Positions 45,501 to 53,529 of a stretch of DNA of 64,000 nt are shown in pieces. Positions within the stretch are counted from its first letter, which is position 1. Each line of letters opens with the position of its first letter. Source of the DNA: Terrimonas_A sp051954695 (GTDB lineage Bacteria > Bacteroidota > Bacteroidia > Chitinophagales > Chitinophagaceae); contig JBQCHL010000018.1 in NCBI GenBank assembly GCA_051954695.1, positions 248,001 to 312,000 on the forward strand. Direction: 5' to 3'. Below the pieces are notes generated by a model that saw only the letters and a program-made list of their open reading frames with translations, did no database searches and had not been told where the DNA came from. The position numbers and the translations under genes were made by a program.

Positions 45501-46164
45501 AGTCTGATTTGTCCACATAATGCGAATCATTGCTTGCAATGATCTTCACATTGTATTTGCGGGCAAATTTGATCAGTACTTCATTCACCTTATCCTGCTC
45601 CGGCATCCGGTGCCTTTGCAGTTCAACATAAAAATCTTTCTGAAAAATATTCAACCACCATTTGAATTCGTTCTCGCCTTCCTCTTCACCCTTTCTAAGG
45701 ATAGCCTGCGGCACGGAGGCACCCAGGCAGCAGGTGGTGGCGATCAGACCCTCATGATATTGAACGATCAGTTCTTTATCGATACGGGGATATTTACTGT
45801 AAAGCCCTTCAATAAAACCAAGGGAAGTGAGTTTTACCAGGTTCTTGTATCCCTGTTCATTTTTTGCCAGCAATATCTGGTGGTGGCGGACATCCCTTTG
45901 CTCTTTGGTAAATGTTTTCTGGTGGCGGTTGGTTGTAACATAGAACTCGCAACCTACCACGGGTTTTACTTTCAGGTTGCCGTTGGCGTCTTTATGTTTG
46001 TAAGCTTCTGCCACAAATTCAAAAGCGCCAAACATATTGCCGTGGTCACTGATGGCCAGTGCAGGCATACCATCTGCAATAGCTTTTTTATACAGGCTCT
46101 GGATGGAAGCAGCCCCGTCGAGGAGAGAAAACTGCGTATGTACGTGTAAATGAGAGAATTTCAT
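42547..46164 (-). CDS. dnaE: DNA polymerase III alpha subunit
   Basis: The protein has 1205 residues from the ATG at 46164 (MKFSHLHVHTQFSLLDGAAS); three more residues are possible from 46173. The PHP domain is N-terminal (HLHVHTQFSLLDG, AISDHGNMFGAFEF). The polymerase catalytic carboxylates lie in SMPDIDTDFDDEGR, the palm/fingers contain FIGPGRGSAAGSVVAYCTGI, and AQYAFNKSHSTCYAYVAYQT is the later conserved block. A helix-hairpin-helix region (FGLGGLKGVGEAAVENII) and a C-terminal OB-fold (FRILGLVADAQHR) follow. It is the replicative polymerase of the cell. It is a DnaE1-like size with no exonuclease domain, so proofreading needs a separate DnaQ. Confidence 0.96.
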   Translation of the reverse strand: MKFSHLHVHTQFSLLDGAASIQSLYKKAIADGMPALAISDHGNMFGAFEFVAEAYKHKDANGNLKVKPVVGCEFYVTTNRHQKTFTKEQRDVRHHQILLAKNEQGYKNLVKLTSLGFIEGLYSKYPRIDKELIVQYHEGLIATTCCLGASVPQAILRKGEEEGENEFKWWLNIFQKDFYVELQRHRMPEQDKVNEVLIKFARKYNVKIIASNDSHYVDKSDFNAHDILLCINTGEKITTPALRDFADDDVNLKGKRFAFPNDEFYFKTTEEMNKVFHDLPEALDNTNEIVDKVDLLNLKRDILLPFFQVPKEFASQDEYLEHLTWQGAKERYAEITPEIDERLRFELFTIKTMGFAGYFLIVSDFIKAGRDIGVFIGPGRGSAAGSVVAYCTGITNIDPIKYNLLFERFLNPDRKSMPDIDTDFDDEGRQKVIDYVVDKYGKSQVAQIITYGTMAAKMSIKDVARVMDLPLAESNALAKLVPEKPGIELRRVLHAPMRAKEGEKSLEEKDGLGSDDLENVKRIRDIYNQLETPASKVLHEAERLEGSVRNTGIHAAGIIIAPKDLTELLPVSVAKDSPLWVTQIEGNVIEEAGVIKMDFLGLKTLTIIKNALAMIKQNHGVTINIDEIPLDDPKTFELYQQAATIGTFQFESPGMQKYLRELKPDKFGDLIAMNALYRPGPIAYIPNYIDRKHGREAITYDLPEMKEYLEETYGITVYQEQVMLLAQKLAGFSKGDADVLRKAMGKKQKAVLDKMKAQFIKGAMEKSLPQDKLEKIWTDWEAFAQYAFNKSHSTCYAYVAYQTAYLKAHYPAEYMSAVLNNAGSIDKITFFMEECKRMGIKVLGPDINESLKGFAVNKSGEIRFGLGGLKGVGEAAVENIIAERKTGYPDIFDFIKRINQRAVNKKTLESLAYAGGFDCFPAHHRRQYFYTPEGETATGMERIIKYGQIIANQNVNSGHTLFGDLPVTMEIPPPRLPDCEPWSLTEQLDKEKEVTGMFLSGHPLDHYRFEMKHYGMTPIADFNEFKDSIKMQANPGRTFRILGLVADAQHRIAKSGNKFGSFVVEDYTGKMEFPLFSEDYLRISPFLQQGTTVFMTGYLKQRYNKDEYEFKIQQVTLAETIKKTLTRQINIEVHPQDLNKDMIDFVESNLRNFRGGNTSLRFILTEPKSNMRISLVTGTTGFEMNDDFIHFLENKPELGIQVMAS

Positions 46165-46246
46165 GATAACCACCCCGGTTTAAAGGTTTGAAAGTTTTAA
46201 GGTTTAAGAGTTTCAAAAAACCTTTAACCTTTAATCTTTTAAACCA

Positions 46247-47497
46247 TTAAACTTTTTTTATTTTCTTCTTAAAACTGAACACACTGATTGATCCGTTACT
46301 ATAACTGCAAACCCAGGCTTCGAGTTTACTGTCGTTCTCAAAAATATCCACACCAACCGGGTGTCCTTTACAGGGCAAAGATGCCACTTTATCAAACCGG
46401 GTTTCATTTATTTTATAAACATCCACGAAATCGCTGTTGTAGCAGGTGACGAAAAGAAATTGCTGGTTTTTTGATAATATGATGGTCCGTGGCTGTGCAT
46501 GTGTTTCGGTGGTAAAAAGCGTTTTTCCCGTGGAAGCGTCTACACAAGCCACTTTAGCGAGTTTATTGTAAGAAATGAACAGCCGCCCTGAAGTATCCAG
46601 CACAATATGGCGGGGATTGGAAATAACCTGGATCGGCGCTTCTTTTTGCCAGTTGCTATTGTTGATAACATCTATGATGGAGCCTCCCATGATGGCCACG
46701 TACGATTTATTTCTTGTATCATCTACGGCAATGCCACGGGGAATGGCATTTACGGTAACTGTATCCACCATCCTGGCCATGGGATATAAACTGGTGTCCA
46801 TTTCCAGGGCACTTATGGTATAGGAATGCCAGTTGCTTACCAACAGAAAACGGTTGTCTGCTGTTTTGGCGATCACTTTGGGTGTTTTACCTGTCTTGAT
46901 CAGCGGCACAGTGAAAGAATCTTTTTTTATACTCCCGGGGTACGACACAAAGATTTTTTTTACTGCCTGCTTATTGTCCGGCGATTTTTTATTTGCAGCG
47001 AGTGAATCAACACGGATGGGTACAATGCCTTCTGCATTATGCAGAGAAACCCATAGCACTTTATCATTATGACTAAGGCAGGCTTCCACTGGTTTTTCCT
47101 GGTAGGAGGAAATAGGTTTATCTGTTTCATAATCCCATCCAGTGCCTTTGGTAGGTTTGAATTTGAATTCTCTGACCACTTTGCGTGATGGCTGATCAAA
47201 CTCGTAAATGCTCATGCCTTCAAGGTTCATGGCATAAAGCCTGGAACCATTGCTGTTGAAAAGAACAGATTTAGTGCCCGGTGCAGCACGAAGCAGTTCG
47301 GTTTTTTCGTATTCAATATCGGAGTAGGGAGGCAATGCCGGTGTTATTACCGTATCGACCGGAACGGAATCCATTGCCAGCACATAGTTGGGGGCAGCAG
47401 TGTCCGGAAACACACCGGTCACTACTTTTTTTGCGCCTATCGGCCCCTGACAGCTCAGCAGCAACAAGAAAACGGGCAGGATAAATAATACAGGCAT
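46247..47497 (-). CDS. Lipoprotein with YncE-like beta-propeller
   Basis: The protein has 416 residues. A lipoprotein signal ends in LLSC (C16). The rest shows repeated beta-propeller blades of the YVTN/YncE type: KSVLFNSNGSRLYAMNLEG, KVLWVSLHNAEGIVPIRVDS, DNRFLLVSNWHSYTISALEM, PRGIAVDDTRNKSYVAIMGG, PRHIVLDTSGRLFISYNKLA, PRTIILSKNQQFLFVTCYNS and GVDIFENDSKLEAWVCSY. About seven blades would close one propeller. Such proteins act as binding or scaffold surfaces, and no active site is visible. The 73-base gap to dnaE contains repeated AAGGTTTAA-like runs that may end this transcript. Confidence 0.8.
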   Translation of the reverse strand: MPVLFILPVFLLLLSCQGPIGAKKVVTGVFPDTAAPNYVLAMDSVPVDTVITPALPPYSDIEYEKTELLRAAPGTKSVLFNSNGSRLYAMNLEGMSIYEFDQPSRKVVREFKFKPTKGTGWDYETDKPISSYQEKPVEACLSHNDKVLWVSLHNAEGIVPIRVDSLAANKKSPDNKQAVKKIFVSYPGSIKKDSFTVPLIKTGKTPKVIAKTADNRFLLVSNWHSYTISALEMDTSLYPMARMVDTVTVNAIPRGIAVDDTRNKSYVAIMGGSIIDVINNSNWQKEAPIQVISNPRHIVLDTSGRLFISYNKLAKVACVDASTGKTLFTTETHAQPRTIILSKNQQFLFVTCYNSDFVDVYKINETRFDKVASLPCKGHPVGVDIFENDSKLEAWVCSYSNGSISVFSFKKKIKKV

Positions 47498-47629
47498 AGG
47501 AGGTAATTAACATTACGAAAACCACTTATCTGTTGATCCGGCTCATCAATTTGAATATACTTAAACCTCCTGAAACAACCCGGATCCTGTGTTACGCAAT
47601 TAAAAATTTTAAATTTCGTTAGTAGGTTG

Positions 47630-47661
47630 TTGAAATTTCAGCAAAATATCCTATATTTTTG
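47630..47661 (+). promoter_or_regulatory. Bacteroidota-type promoter of the NlpC/P60 gene
   Basis: TTG (47630-47632), 21 bases, then TATTTTTG (47654-47661). Transcription would begin near 47668, which argues against a TTG start at 47670 and for the ATG at 47709. Confidence 0.5.
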
Positions 47662-47708
47662 CACGGTTTTTGTTGAAAACGGAAATCCAACATTTTAAAA
47701 AAGGCCTG

Positions 47709-48413
47709 ATGATCATCCGACAACTGATACCTGTTTTTCTCCTTATTATCACTTTTTCAAGCTGTTCTTCACTCAGGCCAGTGAATTCTGCGGCAAAATC
47801 TTCTGCCTTGCAAAATCAGGCATCTGTTGGAAAAGTGCAATTCCTGAATGATATCACCTCAGAATCAGAACCTCCTTTATTAAAATATGAAGCCCCTAAA
47901 TCCCAGGCTTCGTCAAAAGCATCGGCCAGGGAAAGTCATGAGCACCTGGTGAATTCTTCTGCTGCTGTTGAAAAAGCATCAGCTCTTCAGTTAAAATATG
48001 CTATCCTGCTTGACACGGAAGTGGAAACACTGGAGAATGATCCTTTATTAAGTCATGTGGATGAATGGTATGGAACCCGCTACAGGCTGGGAGGCACTAC
48101 CAAAAGTGGGATTGATTGTTCAGCATTTGTACAGGCTGTGTATCTGTCTGCCTTTGCATTGAGCCTTCCCCGTACAGCAAGAGAGCAATACAAAGCCTCC
48201 CGGATTATTTCTTCCACTGAATTGAAAGAAGGAGACCTTGTTTTCTTCAATACACGCGGCGGTGTATCACATGTTGGTATCTATCTTCAAAACAATAAAT
48301 TCATTCATGCCTCCACTTCCCAGGGAGTAACAGTGAGTGATATGTTCGATTCTTACTATATGCGGCGGTTTATTGGCGCAGGAAGAATTGAAAAATCAGA
48401 AGCCAGCCGATAG
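47709..48413 (+). CDS. NlpC/P60 cell-wall peptidase lipoprotein
   Basis: The protein has 234 residues from ATG 47709; a lipoprotein signal follows at once with the lipobox FSSC (C19). A Ser/Ala-rich linker leads to the NlpC/P60 (C40) domain at ~115-230: YGTRYRLGGTTKSGIDCSAF with catalytic C137, GGVSHVGIYLQNN with H188 and KFIHASTSQG with H200 as the third polar residue. Members cut D-Glu-meso-diaminopimelate bonds in peptidoglycan stem peptides. The lipid anchor and long linker suggest an outer-membrane location reaching into the wall. All catalytic residues are present. Confidence 0.92.
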   Translation: MIIRQLIPVFLLIITFSSCSSLRPVNSAAKSSALQNQASVGKVQFLNDITSESEPPLLKYEAPKSQASSKASARESHEHLVNSSAAVEKASALQLKYAILLDTEVETLENDPLLSHVDEWYGTRYRLGGTTKSGIDCSAFVQAVYLSAFALSLPRTAREQYKASRIISSTELKEGDLVFFNTRGGVSHVGIYLQNNKFIHASTSQGVTVSDMFDSYYMRRFIGAGRIEKSEASR

Positions 48414-48453
48414 CCGGTTTTTTCAGAACTTCCAGGGCATTGCTGATCTATAC

Positions 48454-49953
48454 TTATATTTTCAGCCGTTTTCTTATTGATTCCACCACCGGCATAATAT
48501 CAGGGGACAATTTGAAGTAAATAATGCTTCCTGCATAGAGAATGATAAATGCAAGGCTCCGGCATATTAATCCTGGAAACCCATGCATGGAACGGAAAAG
48601 ATAATAGCACAGCGTATAGCAGGCCACACCAAGCAATAAAGCATAGAGAGAATGGATAGTGAATGGAAACAGACGGAATTTTTTCCAAAGGAAAATGATA
48701 CGCATAGCATTGTAGATACTGATAGACACAAACTGGGCAATCGCCGGTCCGAGTATATCATATTTTCTTGCCAGCATCAGTGTCAGGGGCAACATGAGTA
48801 ATAACAGGATCACGCCACTGATCAACTGGAACCGCCAGTAATTGGAAGTGCCGATGATCTCCGTGTTAATACCCGTGCCCAGGTCCACAACACGGGTAAG
48901 CCCCAGAAAAATAAATGCATTGAAGCCAAGCAGGTATTCTTCGTTGATCCCAAAAGTGAGTATGCTTTCTTTATAATTAAGCAGGATCAAAAGGAAAATC
49001 CCGGTTGCAAATATCAACAGGTTGATAGACGACCGCTGATAGATCTTTTGCAGCAATTCCATATTCCGTTCTTTCCAGGCGCGCGACAGGTGAGGAATGG
49101 TTGTGGCAACAACAGCCCGTTGCGGTGCCTGTATCACACTGGTAAGAATAGAGGCAAGACCGAATATGCCAGCCTTGGCTGTACCATCTTCCAACACTGA
49201 AGCGATCACCAGGGAATCGAACACCTGCGATAAATAGAAGATCAATGCACCTGAATAAACAAAAAGACAAAGGGTCAATATCTTTTTGGCATATCGCCGC
49301 GTTACTTTACTGATCCGGAAAGTGAAATGGAGGTTCCTGGTAAATAATAAATATAAAAGAAGCGTAAGAGCAATTGCTGGATAGGTAAAAGCATACAGCT
49401 TGATAAAAAGATCAAAATCGGGGATAAGACCGAAATAGAACAGAACGATGATCACGGTTGTCAATAACCGCCATTGCACTTCTCTGAGAAAACTGGTCAA
49501 TACAGGTTTTTTAAGGCTCCATGTATATGCTTCCAGTATGGTAAACACAGCCAACCCGAACCCCATCGGGAATATCCATGCATAGTACCTGACAAGTTCG
49601 GGTGAATTGGCGCCGAATTTTCTTATCACCAGGTGACGGAACACCAACCCTGCAACCATTACCAGTATGAACCCAATAGTGTTAACCACCAGGGCGATGC
49701 TCAGCATGTCATTTTTGGAAGGAGGCAGGTTGTCTTTATAGTAAGGATAAAATTTAAAGATATAACTGGGCATGGCCAGGGTGGAAAACGCCATCATCAA
49801 AGTGGCAATGGCAATAAAGATGGTGGTCAGCCCGTATTGAGAACTGAGAAAAAGGTCCTGCTTGGTAAAAAAATAAATATTCAGCAGGCCAACTACAAAG
49901 CCAATGTATACAACACCTGAAGAAATAATGCTTTGCCTGCGGATATTACTCAT
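48454..49953 (-). CDS. Polysaccharide flippase-like membrane protein (MVF/Wzx type)
   Basis: The protein has 499 residues with about 12-14 membrane spans. It starts MSNIRRQSIISSGVVYIGFV, typical of Wzx-like flippases (R/K-rich turn and first span), and has the conserved FGLASILTSVIQAPQRAVVA region (~265-285) and a late KFRLFPFTIHSLYALLLGVA loop. Members of this superfamily flip lipid-linked oligosaccharides. The gene is not inside a visible polysaccharide cluster, so its substrate is unknown; a role in O-antigen, teichoic-like or exopolysaccharide export is inferred from family only. It lies 42 bases upstream of the M1 peptidase stop, in the same direction. Confidence 0.85.
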   Translation of the reverse strand: MSNIRRQSIISSGVVYIGFVVGLLNIYFFTKQDLFLSSQYGLTTIFIAIATLMMAFSTLAMPSYIFKFYPYYKDNLPPSKNDMLSIALVVNTIGFILVMVAGLVFRHLVIRKFGANSPELVRYYAWIFPMGFGLAVFTILEAYTWSLKKPVLTSFLREVQWRLLTTVIIVLFYFGLIPDFDLFIKLYAFTYPAIALTLLLYLLFTRNLHFTFRISKVTRRYAKKILTLCLFVYSGALIFYLSQVFDSLVIASVLEDGTAKAGIFGLASILTSVIQAPQRAVVATTIPHLSRAWKERNMELLQKIYQRSSINLLIFATGIFLLILLNYKESILTFGINEEYLLGFNAFIFLGLTRVVDLGTGINTEIIGTSNYWRFQLISGVILLLLMLPLTLMLARKYDILGPAIAQFVSISIYNAMRIIFLWKKFRLFPFTIHSLYALLLGVACYTLCYYLFRSMHGFPGLICRSLAFIILYAGSIIYFKLSPDIMPVVESIRKRLKI

Positions 49954-49995
49954 AAAGGAAGGTCCTTATAATTGAATAGGGAAATTAAGCGTTGA

Positions 49996-51642
49996 TTAAT
50001 TGCTTTTGTTTACATGGATATAAAAGTTCTTGTCGACCGAAAAATCCTTTTCGCTCAGCTCTTTTATTTTCGTGTTCTGCCACTCTTCACTGGGTTTTAT
50101 CCATATTTCTTTTCCTTTTACAAATATTCTCAACGGCATATTGAACCCTTTGTTACAATCCATCCAGCGGTAAGACAGCTTTGTGCCTTCTATTTTATAT
50201 TCGAGCACCGGGATACGTGTGCTGCGAAGGTATTGATTGAATACAGCAGACAGGTCTTTGCCTGATTTATTGCTGATATAGGCTTCCACTTCTTTTGAAT
50301 CAACCACTTTGTGATAAAAATCCCTGTTCAATCCCTGCAGGATAGCTTTAAAAAGTTCATCGTTGTTGATGAGCTGGCGGATGGTATGGATCATATTAGC
50401 TCCTTTGGAATACATATCGCTGCTACCTTCTTTATTCACACCATAGGGGCCGATAATTGGCTTGTCATTTTGGATGCCACGTCTTAATCCCTGGCAATAT
50501 TCATTGGCGGCTTTATTCCCATACTGGCATTCCACAAATAATACTTCCGAATAAGTGGTAAAGCCTTCATGCACCCACATGTCTGCCATGTCACGGGTAG
50601 TAATATTATTGGCAAACCATTCATGCCCGCTTTCATGTACAATAATATAGTCCCAGTTACGGCCCCACCCGCTGCCGGAAAGGTCCATGCCCAGGTAACC
50701 GTTTTTATATTGGTTGCCGTAAGCTACAGCACTTTGGTGCTCCATGCCCAGGTGTGGCGATTCAACCAGTTTATAGCTGTCTTCATAAAAAGGATAAGGG
50801 CCAAACCAGCTTTCAAAACATTTCAGCATTGCTTTTACATCGCGGCCAAACTGGACTTTCGATTTCTCCAGGTTATAATCCAGTACCCAGTAGCTGCAAT
50901 GCAGGTTCCCTTTCAGGCCTGCAAAAGTTTCATCCCAGTTTACATAAGCCCCGATATAAGGAATGATATTGTAACTGTTGATGGGATTCGATACGGCCCA
51001 GCTCCACTCAGAAACACCTTTTCCCATTGATCTTTTCCCTTTCAGCATCCCATTGCCAATAGCAGATAATGAATCAGGGATGGATATAGTGAGGCTGGCA
51101 CCATTATCGGGTTCATCACTTTGATGGTCTTTACAGGGGTACCATACGCTGGCGCCCAATCCCTGGCAGGCTACAGACATCCAGGGTCTTCCTTTGGCAT
51201 CTTTTTTCCAGATCCAACCTCCGTCCCAGGGCGGATTGACCGCTTCACGGGGCTTGCCGGAATAAAAAATATCGATTGAGTCCAGTGTTTTCCCATTGGG
51301 ATAACCGGAAGGGAAGCTGACGAGGAATATATTGCCATTACGCGTATAGTTCAGTGCCGTTCTTTCTTTTCCATATAATATACTATCGATCTGCATGGGT
51401 TCCTGCATGTCAATTTGCATGGCTGTGCCTGCGGGCTGAGCGGTTATTTTATAAGTAATGCGGTTGACACCACTGATCGTTTTGGTTGCATAATCCGGAG
51501 CAACAAAAAGATTATAGTAGGTTACATCCCACCAGGCTCTTTCAGGCGTGATAGAGCCGCGAAGCGTATCCTGGTGTGTGTATTGGGCAAATGAGTTGAG
51601 GGTAAAGAACAGCAGCAGAAATAAGCCGGTAAATTTTTTCAT
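49996..51642 (-). CDS. Secreted M1-family aminopeptidase (paralogue 2)
   Basis: The protein has 548 residues with a signal peptide (MKKFTGLFLLLFFTLNSFAQ). It is a clear paralogue of the protein at 21626-23302: both start the mature part with DTLRGSITPERAWWDV, share QGLGASVW.PCKDHQSDEPD and FGPYPFYED, and keep the gluzincin motif (HESGH 336-340, E359 in WVHEGF). The recognition loop reads LGMEHQSAVAYG. Both lack the C-terminal helical domain. Differences are spread over the length rather than confined to a domain, so this is an old duplication. A DUF885 partner is not nearby, unlike the first copy. It may be co-transcribed with the flippase gene. Confidence 0.9.
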   Translation of the reverse strand: MKKFTGLFLLLFFTLNSFAQYTHQDTLRGSITPERAWWDVTYYNLFVAPDYATKTISGVNRITYKITAQPAGTAMQIDMQEPMQIDSILYGKERTALNYTRNGNIFLVSFPSGYPNGKTLDSIDIFYSGKPREAVNPPWDGGWIWKKDAKGRPWMSVACQGLGASVWYPCKDHQSDEPDNGASLTISIPDSLSAIGNGMLKGKRSMGKGVSEWSWAVSNPINSYNIIPYIGAYVNWDETFAGLKGNLHCSYWVLDYNLEKSKVQFGRDVKAMLKCFESWFGPYPFYEDSYKLVESPHLGMEHQSAVAYGNQYKNGYLGMDLSGSGWGRNWDYIIVHESGHEWFANNITTRDMADMWVHEGFTTYSEVLFVECQYGNKAANEYCQGLRRGIQNDKPIIGPYGVNKEGSSDMYSKGANMIHTIRQLINNDELFKAILQGLNRDFYHKVVDSKEVEAYISNKSGKDLSAVFNQYLRSTRIPVLEYKIEGTKLSYRWMDCNKGFNMPLRIFVKGKEIWIKPSEEWQNTKIKELSEKDFSVDKNFYIHVNKSN

Positions 51643-51767
51643 GTGTATATTTATTCGCTTGCCGCTTCTGGCGGCTGATATTTTGCCACATGCAATGCTT
51701 ATAGCATTTCATGCAGTGTTTAGAGTTGAATGTATTTGAATTGTAAATTTAGTTGTTCATACGAAAT

Positions 51768-53420
51768 ATGCCTGTTAAAAGAACAAACCCCCTTTCCTGG
51801 TCAGCCTGTATCCTTATCCTGACCATCGCCTGCATTTTTTCTGCCTGCTCCAACAGGCGGAATAAAGACCTGAAGATATTTTATTATAATGAACAAACCG
51901 GCATTGCTTCACTTGATCCTGTTTTTGCCAAAAACCAATCGGTGATGTGGGCCGTGCACCAGTTATACAATACGCTGGTGGAAATTGATGACAGCCTGCA
52001 TATCGTTCCTTCCCTGGCAAAAAGCTGGGATATTTCAGCCGACAGGAAAACCTATACTTTCCACCTGCGCAATGATGTTTTTTTTCATGACGACCCGGCC
52101 TTTCCGGGTGGTAAAGGCCGCTTGCTGAAAGCGGCCGATATCGCTTACAGTCTTTCACGGATCATTGATGGAAAAGTGGCAAGCCCCGGCGCCTGGATCT
52201 TTAATTCCAAAGTGGATACAGTGCAGCCCTTCCTGGCGATTGACGACACCACTTTTCAACTGAAACTAAGCCGTCCTTATAACCCGATACTGGGTATCCT
52301 GTCCATGCAATACTGTTCAGCCGTGGCAAAGGAAGCAGTGGAAAAATATGGCCATGAATTCCGCCGTCACCCGGTTGGTACCGGTCCTTTCCGCATGGTA
52401 GCCTGGGAAGAAGGGCAGGCGCTCGTGTTTACCAAACACCCTCGTTACTTTGAGCAGGATGAACAGGGCAACCGCCTCCCATATCTCGATGGTATCAAGA
52501 TCAGTTTTTATGATAGCCGCGCCACAGAGTTTTTATTATTGCGCCAGAAAAAGCTGTCTTTCATCAACGATATCGAATCTTCATTTAAAGATGAAGTGCT
52601 TACCAAAAAAGGAACGCTCCGTAAAGATTGGGAAGGAAAGATCAGTTTGCAGGTAAATCCATATCTCAATATTGAATATCTCGGCATGCTGGTAGATACC
52701 AGCAATGACCTGGTAAAATCATCGCCAACACGATTGAAGAAGATCCGCCAGGCGATCAACTATGGATTTGACCGCCGCAAAATGGCTTTATACCTGCGCA
52801 ATTCCCTGGGCACACCGGCTGAATCAGGTTTTGTGCCTGAAGGAATGCCTTCATTCGATACATCAGCAGTGAAGGGATATACTTATAATCCTGCCAAAAG
52901 CAGGCAACTGCTGGCTGAAGCAGGTTACCCGGACGGAAAAGGATTGCCGGCCATCAAACTACTTACGATCCCGATCTATGCTGATATGGGAGATTATATT
53001 GCCAAGCAGCTAAATGAAGTGGGTATTACTGTACAGGTGGAAGTGGTGCAGAAAGCATTATTACTGGAACTGACTTCCAATTCAAGGGCTTTGTTTTTCC
53101 GTGGCAGTTGGATTGCCGATTACCCTGATGCAGAAAATTATTTATCGGTATTCTATTCAAAAAACCCGGCGCCACCGAATTACACCCGATATAAGAATCC
53201 TGCATTTGATGCGCTGTTTGAAAAAGCATTGGTGGAAACGAATGATTCCATCCGTTACCGGCTGTATCAACAGGCAGATCAGTTGATGATGGAAGATGCG
53301 CCGGTAGTGCCGTTGTGGTATGATAAGGTGGTGAGATTAGTGCAGATGGATATTACAGGGTTTAAGCCGAATGCGTTGAATTTATTGGAATTAAGGAGGG
53401 TTGAGTTGATGAAAAAATAA
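51768..53420 (+). CDS. Oligopeptide-type ABC transporter substrate-binding lipoprotein
   Basis: The protein has 550 residues from the ATG at 51768 (MPVKRTNPLSWSACILIL); a TTG at 51753 would extend it by five. The lipobox is FSAC with C27. The SBP_bac_5 fold is clear: LDPVFAKNQSVMWAVHQLYN, LAKSWDISADRKTYTFHLRN, the domain-linking VGTGPFRMVAWEEGQALVFT, QAINYGFDRRKMALYL and MMEDAPVVPLWYDK. Binding proteins of this class capture peptides, nickel chelates or sugars for an ABC importer. No permease or ATPase gene is adjacent, so either the partners are elsewhere or the protein has another role. Confidence 0.88.
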   Translation: MPVKRTNPLSWSACILILTIACIFSACSNRRNKDLKIFYYNEQTGIASLDPVFAKNQSVMWAVHQLYNTLVEIDDSLHIVPSLAKSWDISADRKTYTFHLRNDVFFHDDPAFPGGKGRLLKAADIAYSLSRIIDGKVASPGAWIFNSKVDTVQPFLAIDDTTFQLKLSRPYNPILGILSMQYCSAVAKEAVEKYGHEFRRHPVGTGPFRMVAWEEGQALVFTKHPRYFEQDEQGNRLPYLDGIKISFYDSRATEFLLLRQKKLSFINDIESSFKDEVLTKKGTLRKDWEGKISLQVNPYLNIEYLGMLVDTSNDLVKSSPTRLKKIRQAINYGFDRRKMALYLRNSLGTPAESGFVPEGMPSFDTSAVKGYTYNPAKSRQLLAEAGYPDGKGLPAIKLLTIPIYADMGDYIAKQLNEVGITVQVEVVQKALLLELTSNSRALFFRGSWIADYPDAENYLSVFYSKNPAPPNYTRYKNPAFDALFEKALVETNDSIRYRLYQQADQLMMEDAPVVPLWYDKVVRLVQMDITGFKPNALNLLELRRVELMKK

Positions 53421-53458
53421 TATTTATTTGATAATCAGTTTTTTGTGTTTGAAAAATA

Positions 53459-53524
53459 CTCCAAATTGTCCCTAAAATTTGGAGAATCATATGATTTACT
53501 CCTAATTTTGGAATAAATTAGGAG
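53459..53524 (+). promoter_or_regulatory. fic promoter embedded in two palindromic operators
   Basis: Palindrome 1 is CTCCAAATT (53459-53467) with AATTTGGAG (53476-53484). Palindrome 2 is CTCCTAATTT (53499-53508) with AAATTAGGAG (53515-53524). Both are perfect and share the half-site CTCCwAATT. A promoter overlaps them: TTG at 53479-53481 lies in the right arm of palindrome 1, and after 21 bases TAATTTTG (53503-53510) lies in palindrome 2. The second right arm also ends in AGGAGG, a strong Shine-Dalgarno rare in this phylum, 4 bases before the ATG. Confidence 0.7.
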
Positions 53525-53529
53525 GTTTT

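Noticed and set aside
47670..47708. TTG start 13 codons upstream for the NlpC/P60 gene
   Set aside because: The promoter TATTTTTG ends at 47661, leaving almost no leader, and the lipoprotein signal begins at ATG 47709.
51768..53420. Complete oligopeptide ABC importer
   Set aside because: Only the binding protein is encoded; no permease or ATPase gene lies on either side.
53499..53524. Palindrome 2 as an RNA hairpin hiding the fic ribosome binding site
   Set aside because: The -7 box lies inside the palindrome, so transcription probably starts within it and the left arm would not be in the message. It remains possible if another promoter exists upstream.
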